The notes: a model not told the origin generated them from the sequence alone. Counted from the first letter of the stretch, positions 1 through 7,911 are shown. The stretch is 11,345 bases of DNA from Pleurocapsa sp. MO_226.B13 (GCA_030064795.1 JASJEI010000148.1:1-11345); one strand, 5' to 3'. Numbers and translations: made by a program.

Positions 1-1190
1 TAGATAATAGTGGTGTATATAGTGGAGTAGAAAACGGAGCAATCGGACAGGGAGGAGACATCCGTATAGACACAGGCTCGCTACTACTACAAGATGGAGC
101 GAGAATTGAGAACAGTACTTTGGGTCAGGGTGATGCGGGAACAATCACCATAGAAGCTTTCGGCAAGATTTCCGCAGCGGGGGAAGACCAAGCTGGATCT
201 AACAGTGGCATTTTCAGCAGAGTACAAGGAGAAGGCAACTCAGGTGGGATAGAGATTACTACAACTGACCTGTCTTTGAGTGAGAGAGGTTTAGTCAGTG
301 CCACCACTTTTGGAGTAGGAAATGCAGGGACAATTAAGATTAACGCTTCAGACACTATTGTTGTGAGTCAAGGAAGTGGCATTTTCAGCAGAGTACAAGG
401 AGAAGGCGACTCAGGTGGGATAGAGATTACTACAACTGACCTGTCTTTGAGTGGTGGAGGTCAAGTCAATGCTAGTACTACTGCCGATCGCGGTCGAGGT
501 GGTATTCTGACTTTAAATATTGATGATACTTTGCTAATGAGCAATGATAGTTCGATCTCAGCAAAAGCAGACAATGGTGCTAATGGTGGTAATATCAATC
601 TCGATGCTGAGTTGGTGGTTGCTTTTCCCAACCAAAACAACGATATTATTGCCTCTGCTACACAAGGAAATGGTGGCAATATTGACATTACGACTAATTC
701 CATTTTTGGCTTAGAAGAAAGAAGCTCTACACCAGAAAACAATACCAATGACATTGATGCTTCTTCTGAATTTGGACTAGATGGTACAGTAGCGATTAAC
801 GAATTGGATGTTAATCCCGTAGAGGGACTAGAAGAATTACTCACAGAAGTAATCGATGTGACCAGATTAATTGCCCAAAGTCTCTGTCAACAGGGAGACA
901 TGAGTGAATTTATCGTCACGGGTAAAGGTGGGATCGCACCCAGTCCCAACCAACCGCGAGAGTGGGAGATGAGTGAGGTGGATTTGGTCGAACCTGCCTC
1001 GTTTTCGGAAGATGGTACCCGCGAACGGCCGATCGCCCGTACAGGGGAAGATAGAGAAGATGAGGAAGAGATCGTGGAGGCGCGAGGATGGATAATCAAC
1101 GATCGCGGTATTGTAGAGTTAGTCGCCCATCAAACCGATCTTAATGGTTCTTCTCCACAGCCAAAAGACAACAATGTTTGTAATAAGTGA
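1..1190 (+). CDS. Filamentous haemagglutinin-like / S-layer-type exoprotein, C-terminal part (5' end outside window)
   Basis: The reading frame is open from the left edge (first full codon at 3) to TGA at 1188-1190, so about 395 C-terminal residues of a much longer protein are present. The TTG at 120 is an internal Leu codon, not a start. The sequence is rich in G, N, D, S and T and made of short beta-helix-like units such as GGIEITTTDLSLS and GGNIDITTNSIFG, as in the passenger of two-partner secretion exoproteins. The tail has features I associate with cyanobacterial members of this family: a single Cys in SLCQQGD, then TGKGGIAPSPNQP, then an acidic linker and a closing GWIINDRGIVELVAH segment. 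The likely role is a secreted surface adhesin exported through a TpsB/Omp85 pore; that partner is not in the window. A 57-residue unit is duplicated almost identically (see the repeat entry). Family assignment is firm; the ligand is unknown. Confidence 0.88.
   Translation, partial: DNSGVYSGVENGAIGQGGDIRIDTGSLLLQDGARIENSTLGQGDAGTITIEAFGKISAAGEDQAGSNSGIFSRVQGEGNSGGIEITTTDLSLSERGLVSATTFGVGNAGTIKINASDTIVVSQGSGIFSRVQGEGDSGGIEITTTDLSLSGGGQVNASTTADRGRGGILTLNIDDTLLMSNDSSISAKADNGANGGNINLDAELVVAFPNQNNDIIASATQGNGGNIDITTNSIFGLEERSSTPENNTNDIDASSEFGLDGTVAINELDVNPVEGLEELLTEVIDVTRLIAQSLCQQGDMSEFIVTGKGGIAPSPNQPREWEMSEVDLVEPASFSEDGTRERPIARTGEDREDEEEIVEARGWIINDRGIVELVAHQTDLNGSSPQPKDNNVCNK
204..453 (+). repeat. 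Near-identical 79-bp direct repeat inside the exoprotein gene
   Basis: Bases 204-282 and 375-453 are the same except for one base (A in the AAC codon of copy 1, G in the GAC codon of copy 2), with a 171-bp period, that is 57 codons in frame. The repeated peptide starts SGIFSRVQGEG and ends TTTDLSLS. The sequence between the copies is less conserved, so the similarity is local. Confidence 0.95.
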
Positions 1191-1211
1191 TGGAGTGGGG
1201 GCGCATAGGCT

Positions 1212-1281
1212 ACATGACTTGGAAGGTTAGAGCGATCGCAGCCAGGGAAAATCAAGTATTTGACACGACTTGGAAGGTTAG
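1212..1281 (+). repeat. Direct repeat, 19 bp, two copies
   Basis: Bases 1212-1230 and 1263-1281 match at 18 of 19 positions (core GACTTGGAAGGTTAG). The second copy is also the left arm of the inverted-repeat element at 1263-1368. The first copy therefore looks like a third, orphan end of the same element, lying just after the exoprotein stop codon. Confidence 0.8.
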
Positions 1282-1368
1282 TTAATTTTGAAACGAAAAA
1301 ATTAAAGTTGTAGCTTTCGGTTATTGCTCCAGAATCCTCATTCTGTCGATTAACCTTTCAAGTCGTGT
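1263..1368. mobile_element. Putative 106-bp MITE-like element with 20-bp imperfect terminal inverted repeats
   Basis: The left end ACACGACTTGGAAGGTTAGT (1263-1282) pairs with the reverse complement of 1349-1368 at 18 of 20 positions. The roughly 66-bp interior has no coding potential. I see no clear target-site duplication in the flanks. Size, terminal inverted repeats, lack of an ORF and a nearby transposase fragment suggest a non-autonomous element or a shed IS end. The alternative is a long hairpin acting as a transcription terminator for the exoprotein gene. Confidence 0.45.
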
Positions 1369-1403
1369 ATATTATCTTTTCTTTAGATATTTAGGCTCTT
1401 TTT

Positions 1404-1537
1404 CCAAGTTAATATCTTAGTTGAAGTAAATAGCAAAGATAAATATTTTCAAGGTGTTTTGATTAATTCCCCGTTATTCACTTTTCGGGGAATTTCTTCC
1501 GAAACGCTTACTCTATCGCCAATTAAAATTAACTTGG
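1404..1537. repeat. Inverted repeat, 10-bp perfect arms, enclosing a second hairpin
   Basis: CCAAGTTAAT at 1404-1413 is the exact reverse complement of ATTAACTTGG at 1528-1537. The hairpin at 1465-1494 lies inside the enclosed stretch. No open reading frame lies between the arms. The right arm ends three bases before the codons of the transposase remnant, so this may be part of the same degraded mobile element. Confidence 0.4.
1465..1494. terminator. Hairpin with 9-bp perfect stem, possible terminator
   Basis: AATTCCCCG (1465-1473) pairs exactly with CGGGGAATT (1486-1494) around a 12-nt loop. A short, imperfect T-rich stretch (TTCTTCC) follows. The stem is strong but the U-tract is poor, so it could be a weak intrinsic terminator or a structure left by a mobile element. 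No gene ends immediately upstream on the plus strand. Confidence 0.35.
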
Positions 1538-1540
1538 TAG

Positions 1541-2580
<1,040 letters not shown>

Positions 2581-2603
2581 TTGTAGCTATACGATGCGCA
2601 AAC

Positions 2604-2635
2604 AAAAAGGATCGCCAAAGCTAGCGATCCTTTTT
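2604..2635. terminator. Bidirectional intrinsic terminator between the SDR gene and petL
   Basis: AAAAAGGATCGC (2604-2615) pairs perfectly with GCGATCCTTTTT (2624-2635) around an 8-nt loop. The G/C-containing core with an A-run on one side and a T-run on the other gives a proper U-tract on both strands. It lies 24 bp past the SDR stop and 22 bp past the petL stop, so it can end both convergent transcripts. Confidence 0.9.
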
Positions 2636-2656
2636 AATTGATTAATTAACCGCTAA

Positions 2657-2752
2657 TTAAATAATTTTAAATTTACGTAGACCAAAGTATAAACCTAGAG
2701 CAATTCCTGTATATACGCCGATAATTAATAAGAAAGCAATTACGCCACCCAT
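2657..2752 (-). CDS. petL: Cytochrome b6f complex subunit PetL (31 aa)
   Basis: On the minus strand ATG (2752-2750) opens 31 codons ending at TAA (2659-2657): MGGVIAFLLIIGVYTGIA, then LGLYFGLRKFKII. AGGAG at 2764-2760 sits 7 nt before the start, the best-placed Shine-Dalgarno in the window. The peptide is one hydrophobic transmembrane helix followed by a short basic tail; its length and the ending G(L/I)xFGLRxxKxI fit PetL, the small peripheral subunit of thylakoid cytochrome b6f that helps stabilise the complex. The gene stands alone, with its own upstream region shared with the divergent J-domain gene and a strong terminator downstream. Other one-helix photosynthetic subunits (PetM, PetN, PetG, Psb peptides) fit the sequence less well. 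The call rests on the motif from memory. Confidence 0.82.
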   Translation of the reverse strand: MGGVIAFLLIIGVYTGIALGLYFGLRKFKII

Positions 2753-2971
2753 TTAAGATCTCCTTTAATGTTTTTTAAATTTTTTCTGGTTATAGGGTAT
2801 TTTACCCGATCGCGGTTGCGGTAATCTTTAATGTTTAATGCCAATACCAATTAAAGCTTGGTTGCGATCGCCTTCTAGATCGACGATAGGTGACGATGAT
2901 CGCAGTTACTATCAGAAATAACGACTATGCTCTAGCAAAAAGGCAGACTATACCGATTAACTCCCAAAAAA
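2753..2971. promoter_or_regulatory. Divergent promoter region, petL / J-TPR-WD40 gene
   Basis: Transcription must start here in both directions. The petL side contains a short palindrome GGGTATTTTACCC (2795-2807) 43 bp upstream of its ATG; read on the minus strand it includes TAAAAT, a possible -10. A second interrupted palindrome, ACCAA-N7-TTGGT, lies at 2846-2862 next to a HIP1 site. No convincing -35/-10 pair is visible for the plus-strand gene; TATACC near 2950 is the nearest candidate. Confidence 0.35.
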
Positions 2972-4459
2972 ATGAATGATGTTGCTCAATCTTATGCGAT
3001 TTTAGGAATCGATCGCTCTGCATCTCCATCAGTTGCCAAGCAAGCTTATCGCAAGCTAGCTAAAATTTGGCATCCAGATCGCTATGTCAACGATCCCATA
3101 CTCAAAGCCAAAGCAGAAGCAGAAATTAAAAAAATCAATCAAGCTTATGCAGTGGTAAAAGCAGACAAAGCAGCAAATGAGCCTAGCGGTTTTAAGCCAA
3201 ATGTTGCTAGTAATTCTCCATCCAGAGACTCTAGTACCAGAGTTGCTAAGATGCAAAATAACCCAGAATTTTATTATCAGCAGGGGATGAGCTATGTGGA
3301 ATCAGAAAACTATGAAGCAGCCTTAACTAGCTTTGCTCAAGCGATTAAACTCAATCCTAATTATCTTGAAGCCTATCAGTGTCGGGGTTTTATTTTATCG
3401 AAGCTCGGTTTTAATTTACGTGCCGATGCAGAATTTAAAAAGGCTCATCAAATTAAGCTTAAGAATAGGGTTGTCTCATCCCATCGCCAAGAATATCGCT
3501 CCCAAACCTATAGTAATCTCAGTCCTCCAGCTACTGCTACAGTCAAAAATCAAGCTGTTAGACCTTTACAGTTTTGGCATACTATCATTGGGTTTGAGCA
3601 ACCGATTAAATCTCTAGTAGTTAGCAGTGATGGTCAAATTGCCAGTGTAAGTGAGGATCCAGAAATTAATCTCTGGCAAGTTAGTACGGGAAAGAGAGTC
3701 GGTATTCTCAAGGGTCATCGGGACAAAGTTACCTGTCTGGGTGTTAGTTTTAGTGGTCGCACTTTACTCAGTGGGAGTCAAGATAAAACCATCAGATTTT
3801 GGGATTTGCAAGAAAGAAAAGTAATTCGTACTCTTGGCGGATATTTTGACGGACATCTCAGTAAAGTTACCGCTTTGGCTTTGACTCCAGACAATCAGAC
3901 TTTAATTAGTTGTGGTGCAGATAATTCCCTCAAGATTTGGGATGTAAATCGCGCCAGGGAAATTCAAAATATTTCTTTCTCGGCTACGGTAACTTGTCTT
4001 GCAATTAGTTCTGATGGTCGGCTATTTTGTAGCGGTGGTTTAGAGCCACAAATCAGAATTAGAAATACTAAAAATGGACGGGTAATTCGCTCAATTAACA
4101 ATAACTCAGGGGTGTTATCCTTGGCTTTTAGTCCCGATGGTAACTTGCTGGCTACGGGAGGCTTTAATCGTAATATTAAGCTGTGGGATCTCACCACAGG
4201 TAAAGAAATTTACACTCTAATGGGACATTCAGATAGAGTATCGAAAGTAATTTTTAGTCGTGATGGTAAAACTTTAATCAGTAGTAGCTGGGATGGGAAG
4301 ATTAAACTCTGGAAACTGGCAACGGGTACAGAAATAATTAGTCAAGAAGCGCATTCTGCCAAAATACACAGTATAGCGATCGCACCAGGCGATCGAACTT
4401 TGGTTAGCGGTAGTGCTGACAGGACAATTAAAGTATGGCATTGCAATTTATCACGTTAA
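2972..4459 (+). CDS. J-domain / TPR / seven-repeat WD40 fusion protein
   Basis: The ATG at 2972 begins directly with the J domain (about residues 1-65): SYAILGIDRSASPSVAKQAY, KLAKIWHPDRY with the diagnostic HPD at 34-36, then a final helix ending INQAYAVV. HPD stimulates Hsp70 ATPase, so a DnaK partner is expected. A flexible Ser/Asn linker follows, then two TPR-like helix pairs (about 98-165, with YYQQGMSYVESENYEAALTSF and AIKLNPNYLEAYQCRG). From about 200 to the end come seven WD40 blades, each closing with a strand such as INLWQ, IRFWD, LKIWD, IRIRN, IKLWD, IKLWK or IKVWH, enough for one closed propeller. Blade 4 lacks the terminal Trp. There is no signal peptide or membrane segment, so it is probably a cytosolic co-chaperone or scaffold that brings client proteins to DnaK. 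It appears monocistronic. The client is unknown. The alternative, a WD40 scaffold where the J domain is degenerate, is unlikely because HPD is intact. Confidence 0.93.
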   Translation: MNDVAQSYAILGIDRSASPSVAKQAYRKLAKIWHPDRYVNDPILKAKAEAEIKKINQAYAVVKADKAANEPSGFKPNVASNSPSRDSSTRVAKMQNNPEFYYQQGMSYVESENYEAALTSFAQAIKLNPNYLEAYQCRGFILSKLGFNLRADAEFKKAHQIKLKNRVVSSHRQEYRSQTYSNLSPPATATVKNQAVRPLQFWHTIIGFEQPIKSLVVSSDGQIASVSEDPEINLWQVSTGKRVGILKGHRDKVTCLGVSFSGRTLLSGSQDKTIRFWDLQERKVIRTLGGYFDGHLSKVTALALTPDNQTLISCGADNSLKIWDVNRAREIQNISFSATVTCLAISSDGRLFCSGGLEPQIRIRNTKNGRVIRSINNNSGVLSLAFSPDGNLLATGGFNRNIKLWDLTTGKEIYTLMGHSDRVSKVIFSRDGKTLISSSWDGKIKLWKLATGTEIISQEAHSAKIHSIAIAPGDRTLVSGSADRTIKVWHCNLSR

Positions 4460-4613
4460 TGATTGAAAGTATGAAACTAAAGACTTACTGTTCGTAGCTA
4501 TTAGTTATTAGCTCTTAATCAATTCTCAGCCAGTCAGTTATAAAAGTAATCAAATAGCTGTCATCCCCCGACTCAGCAATGTCCAATAAGATTTTAAATT
4601 ATCAGAAGCGCGA

Positions 4614-5267
4614 ATGAAATATCTAAACCTGCAACGAAGATTAAAACCCTATCAGGTTGCAGGATTAACCAAAGTTAAATTAAATTCTTCTCAATCGGTT
4701 TTGGAAACTGAGTATCAACGTTGTCTGACCCTGGGACTATCACAAACGGAATTGGAAAGATTAGTTTCTCTTTGTCAGGCAGAAAATTTGGAGCTTATTT
4801 CTCCCTGGGAAATATATACTTGTCCTGAAAAGTTTCTTTTAAAAGTTATTAAAGCTAAAGCTTACAATCTTAGTAAGGTAGAAAACCTTTTGGATTTGAA
4901 ACAGGCTTTTCCCATTTTTAAAAGCCAACAATATGATTTTAGAACCAAGATATCTTGGGCAAAATGTGTTTATTTTATCGATAATTTGACTAAAAACTCA
5001 CAGGATTTTGAAAAATTCAAGCAAGATATTGAGGCTTTCATTATCGCCATCGATCAAGAAAAATATCATCAGTTGACTGGAGAAACCGCCGTCGAGGAAG
5101 CCTATGAAGATCTATCTAGTTATATTAGCTGGTGGAAAGGTGCGCAGTGGGAATATACTTTAGCCAAGCAAGCTTCTACCTTGGATCTGTTAAAAAGAGC
5201 TTGGCTAGAACAATATCTAGCCAAACACGATCTTAGTGACTTGCTTAAATATAGTCCAATCGATTAA
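4614..5267 (+). CDS. Hypothetical protein, 217 aa, mostly helical, soluble
   Basis: I do not recognise the family. The frame runs from ATG 4614 to TAA 5265-5267. There is no obvious Shine-Dalgarno, no signal peptide, no membrane segment and no nucleotide-binding motif. Visible features are an amphipathic N-terminal half (LSQTELERLVSLCQAENLEL), an aromatic central stretch (SPWEIYTCPEKFLLKVIKAK), and a Trp-rich helical C-terminal part (SYISWWKGAQWEYTLAKQAS). Three cysteines are scattered and not arranged as a metal site. It lies 44 bp upstream of the coiled-coil gene at 5312 on the same strand with no terminator between, so co-transcription is likely. The pairing suggests a shared job, but nothing in the sequence says which. 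That it is a real gene is supported by length, cyanobacterial codon use and the tandem arrangement. Confidence 0.75.
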   Translation: MKYLNLQRRLKPYQVAGLTKVKLNSSQSVLETEYQRCLTLGLSQTELERLVSLCQAENLELISPWEIYTCPEKFLLKVIKAKAYNLSKVENLLDLKQAFPIFKSQQYDFRTKISWAKCVYFIDNLTKNSQDFEKFKQDIEAFIIAIDQEKYHQLTGETAVEEAYEDLSSYISWWKGAQWEYTLAKQASTLDLLKRAWLEQYLAKHDLSDLLKYSPID

Positions 5268-5311
5268 CTAGATCTATTTATGTTTTTAAAAATTATCAGT
5301 AACTAATTATT

Positions 5312-6130
5312 ATGCCTCTAACTAAACTCAATAGACCGATTAGACCCAAAGATAGTTTACAAGCAATTATTCAAACTTGGAAAGATCAAATTATTTGTCT
5401 TTCTCCTAAAGGAGAAGGTTATAATGCCTATCTAACCGAGCCTCAAACTGGTAATATAATTAATTATATTCATGCCAACTGCGATGAACTGCGTCATCTG
5501 GCAACTAATTATGACACGCTATTAATTAAAATTAAGCAAAAGCATGATGGCTATTTAAAGGAAGCTGTCTTAAATACAATCAAATACGAAACAACCAGAC
5601 GCGCATTTAAAAAACAGCACGAATGGATCCAAACTAGCTATAAAAGCTCCCTCGAACAAAAGCAACTAGATGCCGAACAACAAACAACAGAAATCAAACG
5701 GTTAAAACAAATTATCGAGGAACAAAGGCAAGAAATAGCTAAAATTAAGAGTGAATGTCGGGGACAGTTAGTAGCAATCCAAGCAGAAAGCTTACTCAAA
5801 CAAAAAGAAGCCGAAATTGCCCAAAAAGATCGGGAAATTGCTCGATTAAATCAACAGCTAGAGGAAAGCGATCGCGAAATTAATCGTCTTCAATCTGAAC
5901 TAAATAATGGTCTTAAGGAACTGAAGCTCAAGTATAAATGGTTGATTACTCAGTTTATTCAAGACCGCACTGAAAAGCAAAAAATAGATAATAATAATAA
6001 AAGCCTTCAAAGTTGCCAAAATTTATTTAAAAAAGCTCAACGAAGAATTCATTTGCTACAGACAGAAAATAAATTCCTCCGACAAGAAAATGTTGAGCTT
6101 TATAATAAGGTGAAAATGTTACGGATTTAG
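5312..6130 (+). CDS. Coiled-coil protein with a conserved N-terminal domain (paralogue A)
   Basis: This 272-aa protein is of unrecognised family. Residues 23-110 form a compact domain (WKDQIICLSPKGEGYNAYL, TGNIINYIHANCDELRH, ATNYDTLLIKIK, EAVLNTIKYETTRRAF, QHEWI) that is 60/88 identical, by hand alignment without gaps, to residues 19-106 of the protein encoded at 8745-9434. Residues about 115-230 are a long, strongly charged heptad-like coiled coil (Q, E, K and R rich, with INRLQSEL-type repeats). A short C-terminal block (about 224-265: NNKSL, then FKKAQRRIHLLQTENKFLR) is again shared with the paralogue. The middle coil is longer here than in the other copy. There is no signal peptide and no transmembrane helix. 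The start is fixed by the matching MP(L/I)T N-terminus in both copies. It is probably co-transcribed with the 217-aa unknown just upstream. Function is unknown; a helical scaffold is the most that can be inferred. Confidence 0.82.
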   Translation: MPLTKLNRPIRPKDSLQAIIQTWKDQIICLSPKGEGYNAYLTEPQTGNIINYIHANCDELRHLATNYDTLLIKIKQKHDGYLKEAVLNTIKYETTRRAFKKQHEWIQTSYKSSLEQKQLDAEQQTTEIKRLKQIIEEQRQEIAKIKSECRGQLVAIQAESLLKQKEAEIAQKDREIARLNQQLEESDREINRLQSELNNGLKELKLKYKWLITQFIQDRTEKQKIDNNNKSLQSCQNLFKKAQRRIHLLQTENKFLRQENVELYNKVKMLRI

Positions 6131-6152
6131 AGTTCGGAGTTAGTAGTTAGAT

Positions 6153-6188
6153 ATTTTTGATTTTTTGTCAAAAGAAACAGTCAAAAAT
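6153..6188. terminator. AT-rich inverted repeat between convergent genes, possible terminator
   Basis: ATTTTTGA (6153-6160) pairs exactly with TCAAAAAT (6181-6188) around a 20-nt loop, in the 71-bp gap between the convergent coiled-coil and redoxin genes. The position and T-runs suit bidirectional termination, but the stem holds only one G-C pair, so it would be weak. Confidence 0.35.
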
Positions 6189-6201
6189 AATGAGAGATGT
6201 T

Positions 6202-6786
6202 TTATAGCTGACAACCAGTTTCAGCACTACAATTGCCGTAATTATTAGAAGAGTTGTCAGTAAGAGTAAAATTAAACGATTCCTCTCGCAACAAAGCCAT
6301 AATCTCTGCACCCAAAACTAGATCCTGTTCGTGACCAAACTTATGTTGGCGAAGACAACCATTACGGTCGAACAAAAGTAAAGTAGGTGTACCTTGAGTT
6401 CGATAAGTCCTCATAGTTTGGGGAATCGGGTCGTTTTCGTCTTCGGAGGGAAGGTCAATAGCCACGGGGAAATTCACTCGATACTCATGCAAAAAAGCTT
6501 TCAGAGATTCTTCCTGCATAGCTTGATGATGTTCAAACACAGTATGTAAACCAATTACTGCCACATCCTCAGAGGAAAAAATTTGATGTACTCTTTTAGC
6601 TTGAGGAATAGAACGTTCTATACAAGCAGGACAAAGCATTTGAAAAGCAAAGATAGCAACAACCTTACCTCTAAGTTTTTCCAGCGATAAAGGTTCATTT
6701 GTATTTAGCCATTTTTGTACTAATAACTCTGGAGCAGGATTTAACTTAGGTATTGAGAAAAACTGAGAGTTAGTTAAGGAATTCAT
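6202..6786 (-). CDS. Thioredoxin-fold redoxin (TlpA/AhpC-TSA-like) with CPAC motif
   Basis: I place the start at ATG 6786-6784, giving 194 aa, because AGGAG at 6800-6796 lies 9 nt upstream; the frame extends 9 codons further but that start would put the ribosome site inside the gene. LSLEKLRGKVVAIFAFQMLC (33-52) is the family's first strand and helix; the active site is CPAC (52-55). The cis-Pro loop is GTPT (132-135), followed by LLLFDRNG. These define a two-cysteine disulfide oxidoreductase of the TlpA/redoxin group. No signal peptide is seen, so a cytoplasmic reductase or peroxidase-like role is likely. An extra C-terminal tail, N-rich and ending NCSAETGC (Cys186, Cys192), is unusual and could be a second redox pair or a metal site. 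It lies downstream of and on the same strand as the exported protein gene (7081-7842), 294 bp away, and may be co-regulated by the MarR protein. Confidence 0.87.
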   Translation of the reverse strand: MNSLTNSQFFSIPKLNPAPELLVQKWLNTNEPLSLEKLRGKVVAIFAFQMLCPACIERSIPQAKRVHQIFSSEDVAVIGLHTVFEHHQAMQEESLKAFLHEYRVNFPVAIDLPSEDENDPIPQTMRTYRTQGTPTLLLFDRNGCLRQHKFGHEQDLVLGAEIMALLREESFNFTLTDNSSNNYGNCSAETGCQL

Positions 6787-6822
6787 GGAATAAATCTCCT
6801 TTCTAAAGATCAATTGAAAATT

Positions 6823-6957
6823 GGCAGCAGAAAACTAGGTTGGTGAAGGTTTACTGTTCCAAATCTGCAAACCTTGCAAACACCGATGACAAAATATTCA
6901 ATTAAGAAAAATTTTTTCTGGTCTCCAAGCAGATATATTCAACTAGTTTCTGCTGTC
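6823..6957 (-). promoter_or_regulatory. Long-range inverted repeat in the redoxin upstream region
   Basis: Reading the minus strand, GACAGCAGAAACTAGTTG (6957-6940) can pair with CAACCTAGTTTTCTGCTGCC (6842-6823) with two single-base bulges and one mismatch. The right-hand arm ends 22 nt before the redoxin Shine-Dalgarno. If transcribed, the arms would close a roughly 100-nt domain just upstream of the ribosome site. The enclosed part contains a small direct repeat (TGCAAAC twice on the plus strand near 6867-6880). It could be a structured leader, or an eroded mobile element with inverted ends. Confidence 0.35.
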
Positions 6958-7080
6958 AGCGAGGGAATAAAATCAATACTCTTAATATGTTTAGTAAAAG
7001 AGTAGTTTTAGGAACGTAGCGATGGATTGAGTATCAAACCAAACCACCATAGAGAATATTGAGATTGAGTGTTACAAAAA

Positions 7081-7842
7081 TTAGCGATTACGAACAGAAA
7101 AAGGAAGACTAAGATCGCCAGATTGGACGCTGTAGACTTGATAAACACCAAGCATAGGACGGTTTTTATCAGAGGTATTCACCTCCATATAGGCAGTAAC
7201 ACCATCAAAATTAAAATCAGTTTGATGATTAACCCTTTGAGCAGGAACTAAAACCTTAAGCTTATTGCGCTTGGCAACGACAGAAAAACCAGGTGAATCT
7301 ATATATATAGGCATACCAGGATTAGTAGGAGGCAAAACTACACTGGAATCTTCTTTCTTAAACTGTTTAACAGCAAGTCCACCAGGGACACGCTCATCAG
7401 AAGTTAAAACGACCCAATGAGTATGTAAGATTACACCATCATTAGCATAGTCATTGTCATTATCTTCATCCCATAAAGGAGTATCATCAAAATCAGGATG
7501 AGAAGTCACGGCCAAAGCCACAATTCCTTCAGTAGGATTAAAACCTATATCCTCGGGCTTTAAAGTAGTAGGGAAAACATAGCCCAAAACAGGAGCAGTA
7601 TCTACTTGACCAGCAGCAGTAGGTAAAGTATCGCCAATAGTCCCTTCAACCTTTTGCTCAAAAACCAGCAAGTCTAAATCAGAATGATAGCTAACTTGAG
7701 AACGGCGTAATTCGAGGTCAGAAGAAGCAGGGACAGAATTAATAGAATTGATAGGTTCTGCCACAACAGCAGAAGAAGAGCCAAGATTAGCCAAAAGAAG
7801 AGTTAAAGAAGCAAGTTGTGTAAATTTAGAAAAGCGTTTCAT
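7081..7842 (-). CDS. Exported protein of unknown function with Sec signal peptide
   Basis: I chose ATG 7842-7840 (253 aa) because it begins a textbook signal peptide: MKRFSKF, hydrophobic LASLTLLLANLG, then AVVA-EP with likely cleavage after Ala28. The upstream in-frame ATG at 7911 would add 23 polar residues ahead of the signal and overlap the promoter. The mature part (about 225 aa) is beta-rich and acidic. It carries a dense Asp/Asn loop (residues 118-135, WDEDNDNDYANDG), possibly calcium binding, followed at once by LHTHWVV (His140 and His142), a plausible metal site, then DERVPGGLAVKQF and later DFNFDGVTAYMEV. The only cysteine-free region is the whole mature chain, so it is not a redox partner by thiols. 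I do not recognise the family. It is divergent from the MarR gene, which probably regulates it, and is followed by the redoxin on the same strand. Confidence 0.8.
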   Translation of the reverse strand: MKRFSKFTQLASLTLLLANLGSSSAVVAEPINSINSVPASSDLELRRSQVSYHSDLDLLVFEQKVEGTIGDTLPTAAGQVDTAPVLGYVFPTTLKPEDIGFNPTEGIVALAVTSHPDFDDTPLWDEDNDNDYANDGVILHTHWVVLTSDERVPGGLAVKQFKKEDSSVVLPPTNPGMPIYIDSPGFSVVAKRNKLKVLVPAQRVNHQTDFNFDGVTAYMEVNTSDKNRPMLGVYQVYSVQSGDLSLPFSVRNR

Positions 7843-7878
7843 AATTAAATTCCATCTTTTATTGTTTCGAGTCGATAC

Positions 7879-7884
7879 TATAAT
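7879..7884 (+). promoter_or_regulatory. Consensus -10 box for the MarR gene
   Basis: TATAAT on the plus strand, with the last base of the left operator arm as its first base. No good -35 lies 16-18 bp upstream. Initiation near 7891 would give a leader of about 63 nt to ATG 7954, passing through the right operator arm. Confidence 0.45.
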
Positions 7885-7911
7885 GGTAAGGATATTTTTT
7901 TGATTTGTCAA
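7883..7911 (-). promoter_or_regulatory. Promoter for the exported-protein gene
   Basis: On the minus strand a perfect -35 TTGACA (7911-7906) is followed after 17 bp by TACCAT (7888-7883), a 4-of-6 match to the -10 consensus. Transcription would start near 7876, inside the downstream operator arm, leaving a leader of about 35 nt before ATG 7842. Confidence 0.5.

Noticed and set aside
120..125. TTG at 120 as the start of the exoprotein
   Set aside because: The frame stays open with the same repeat-like composition to the left window edge, so the gene simply starts outside.
461..1099. Minus-strand open frames opposite the exoprotein
   Set aside because: Low-complexity Ser/Pro/Leu translations mirror the repetitive plus-strand gene and have no family features.
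7069..7251. Plus-strand 60-codon frame opposite the exported-protein gene
   Set aside because: It lies antisense to the 3' end of a clear signal-peptide gene and shows no motif or ribosome site.
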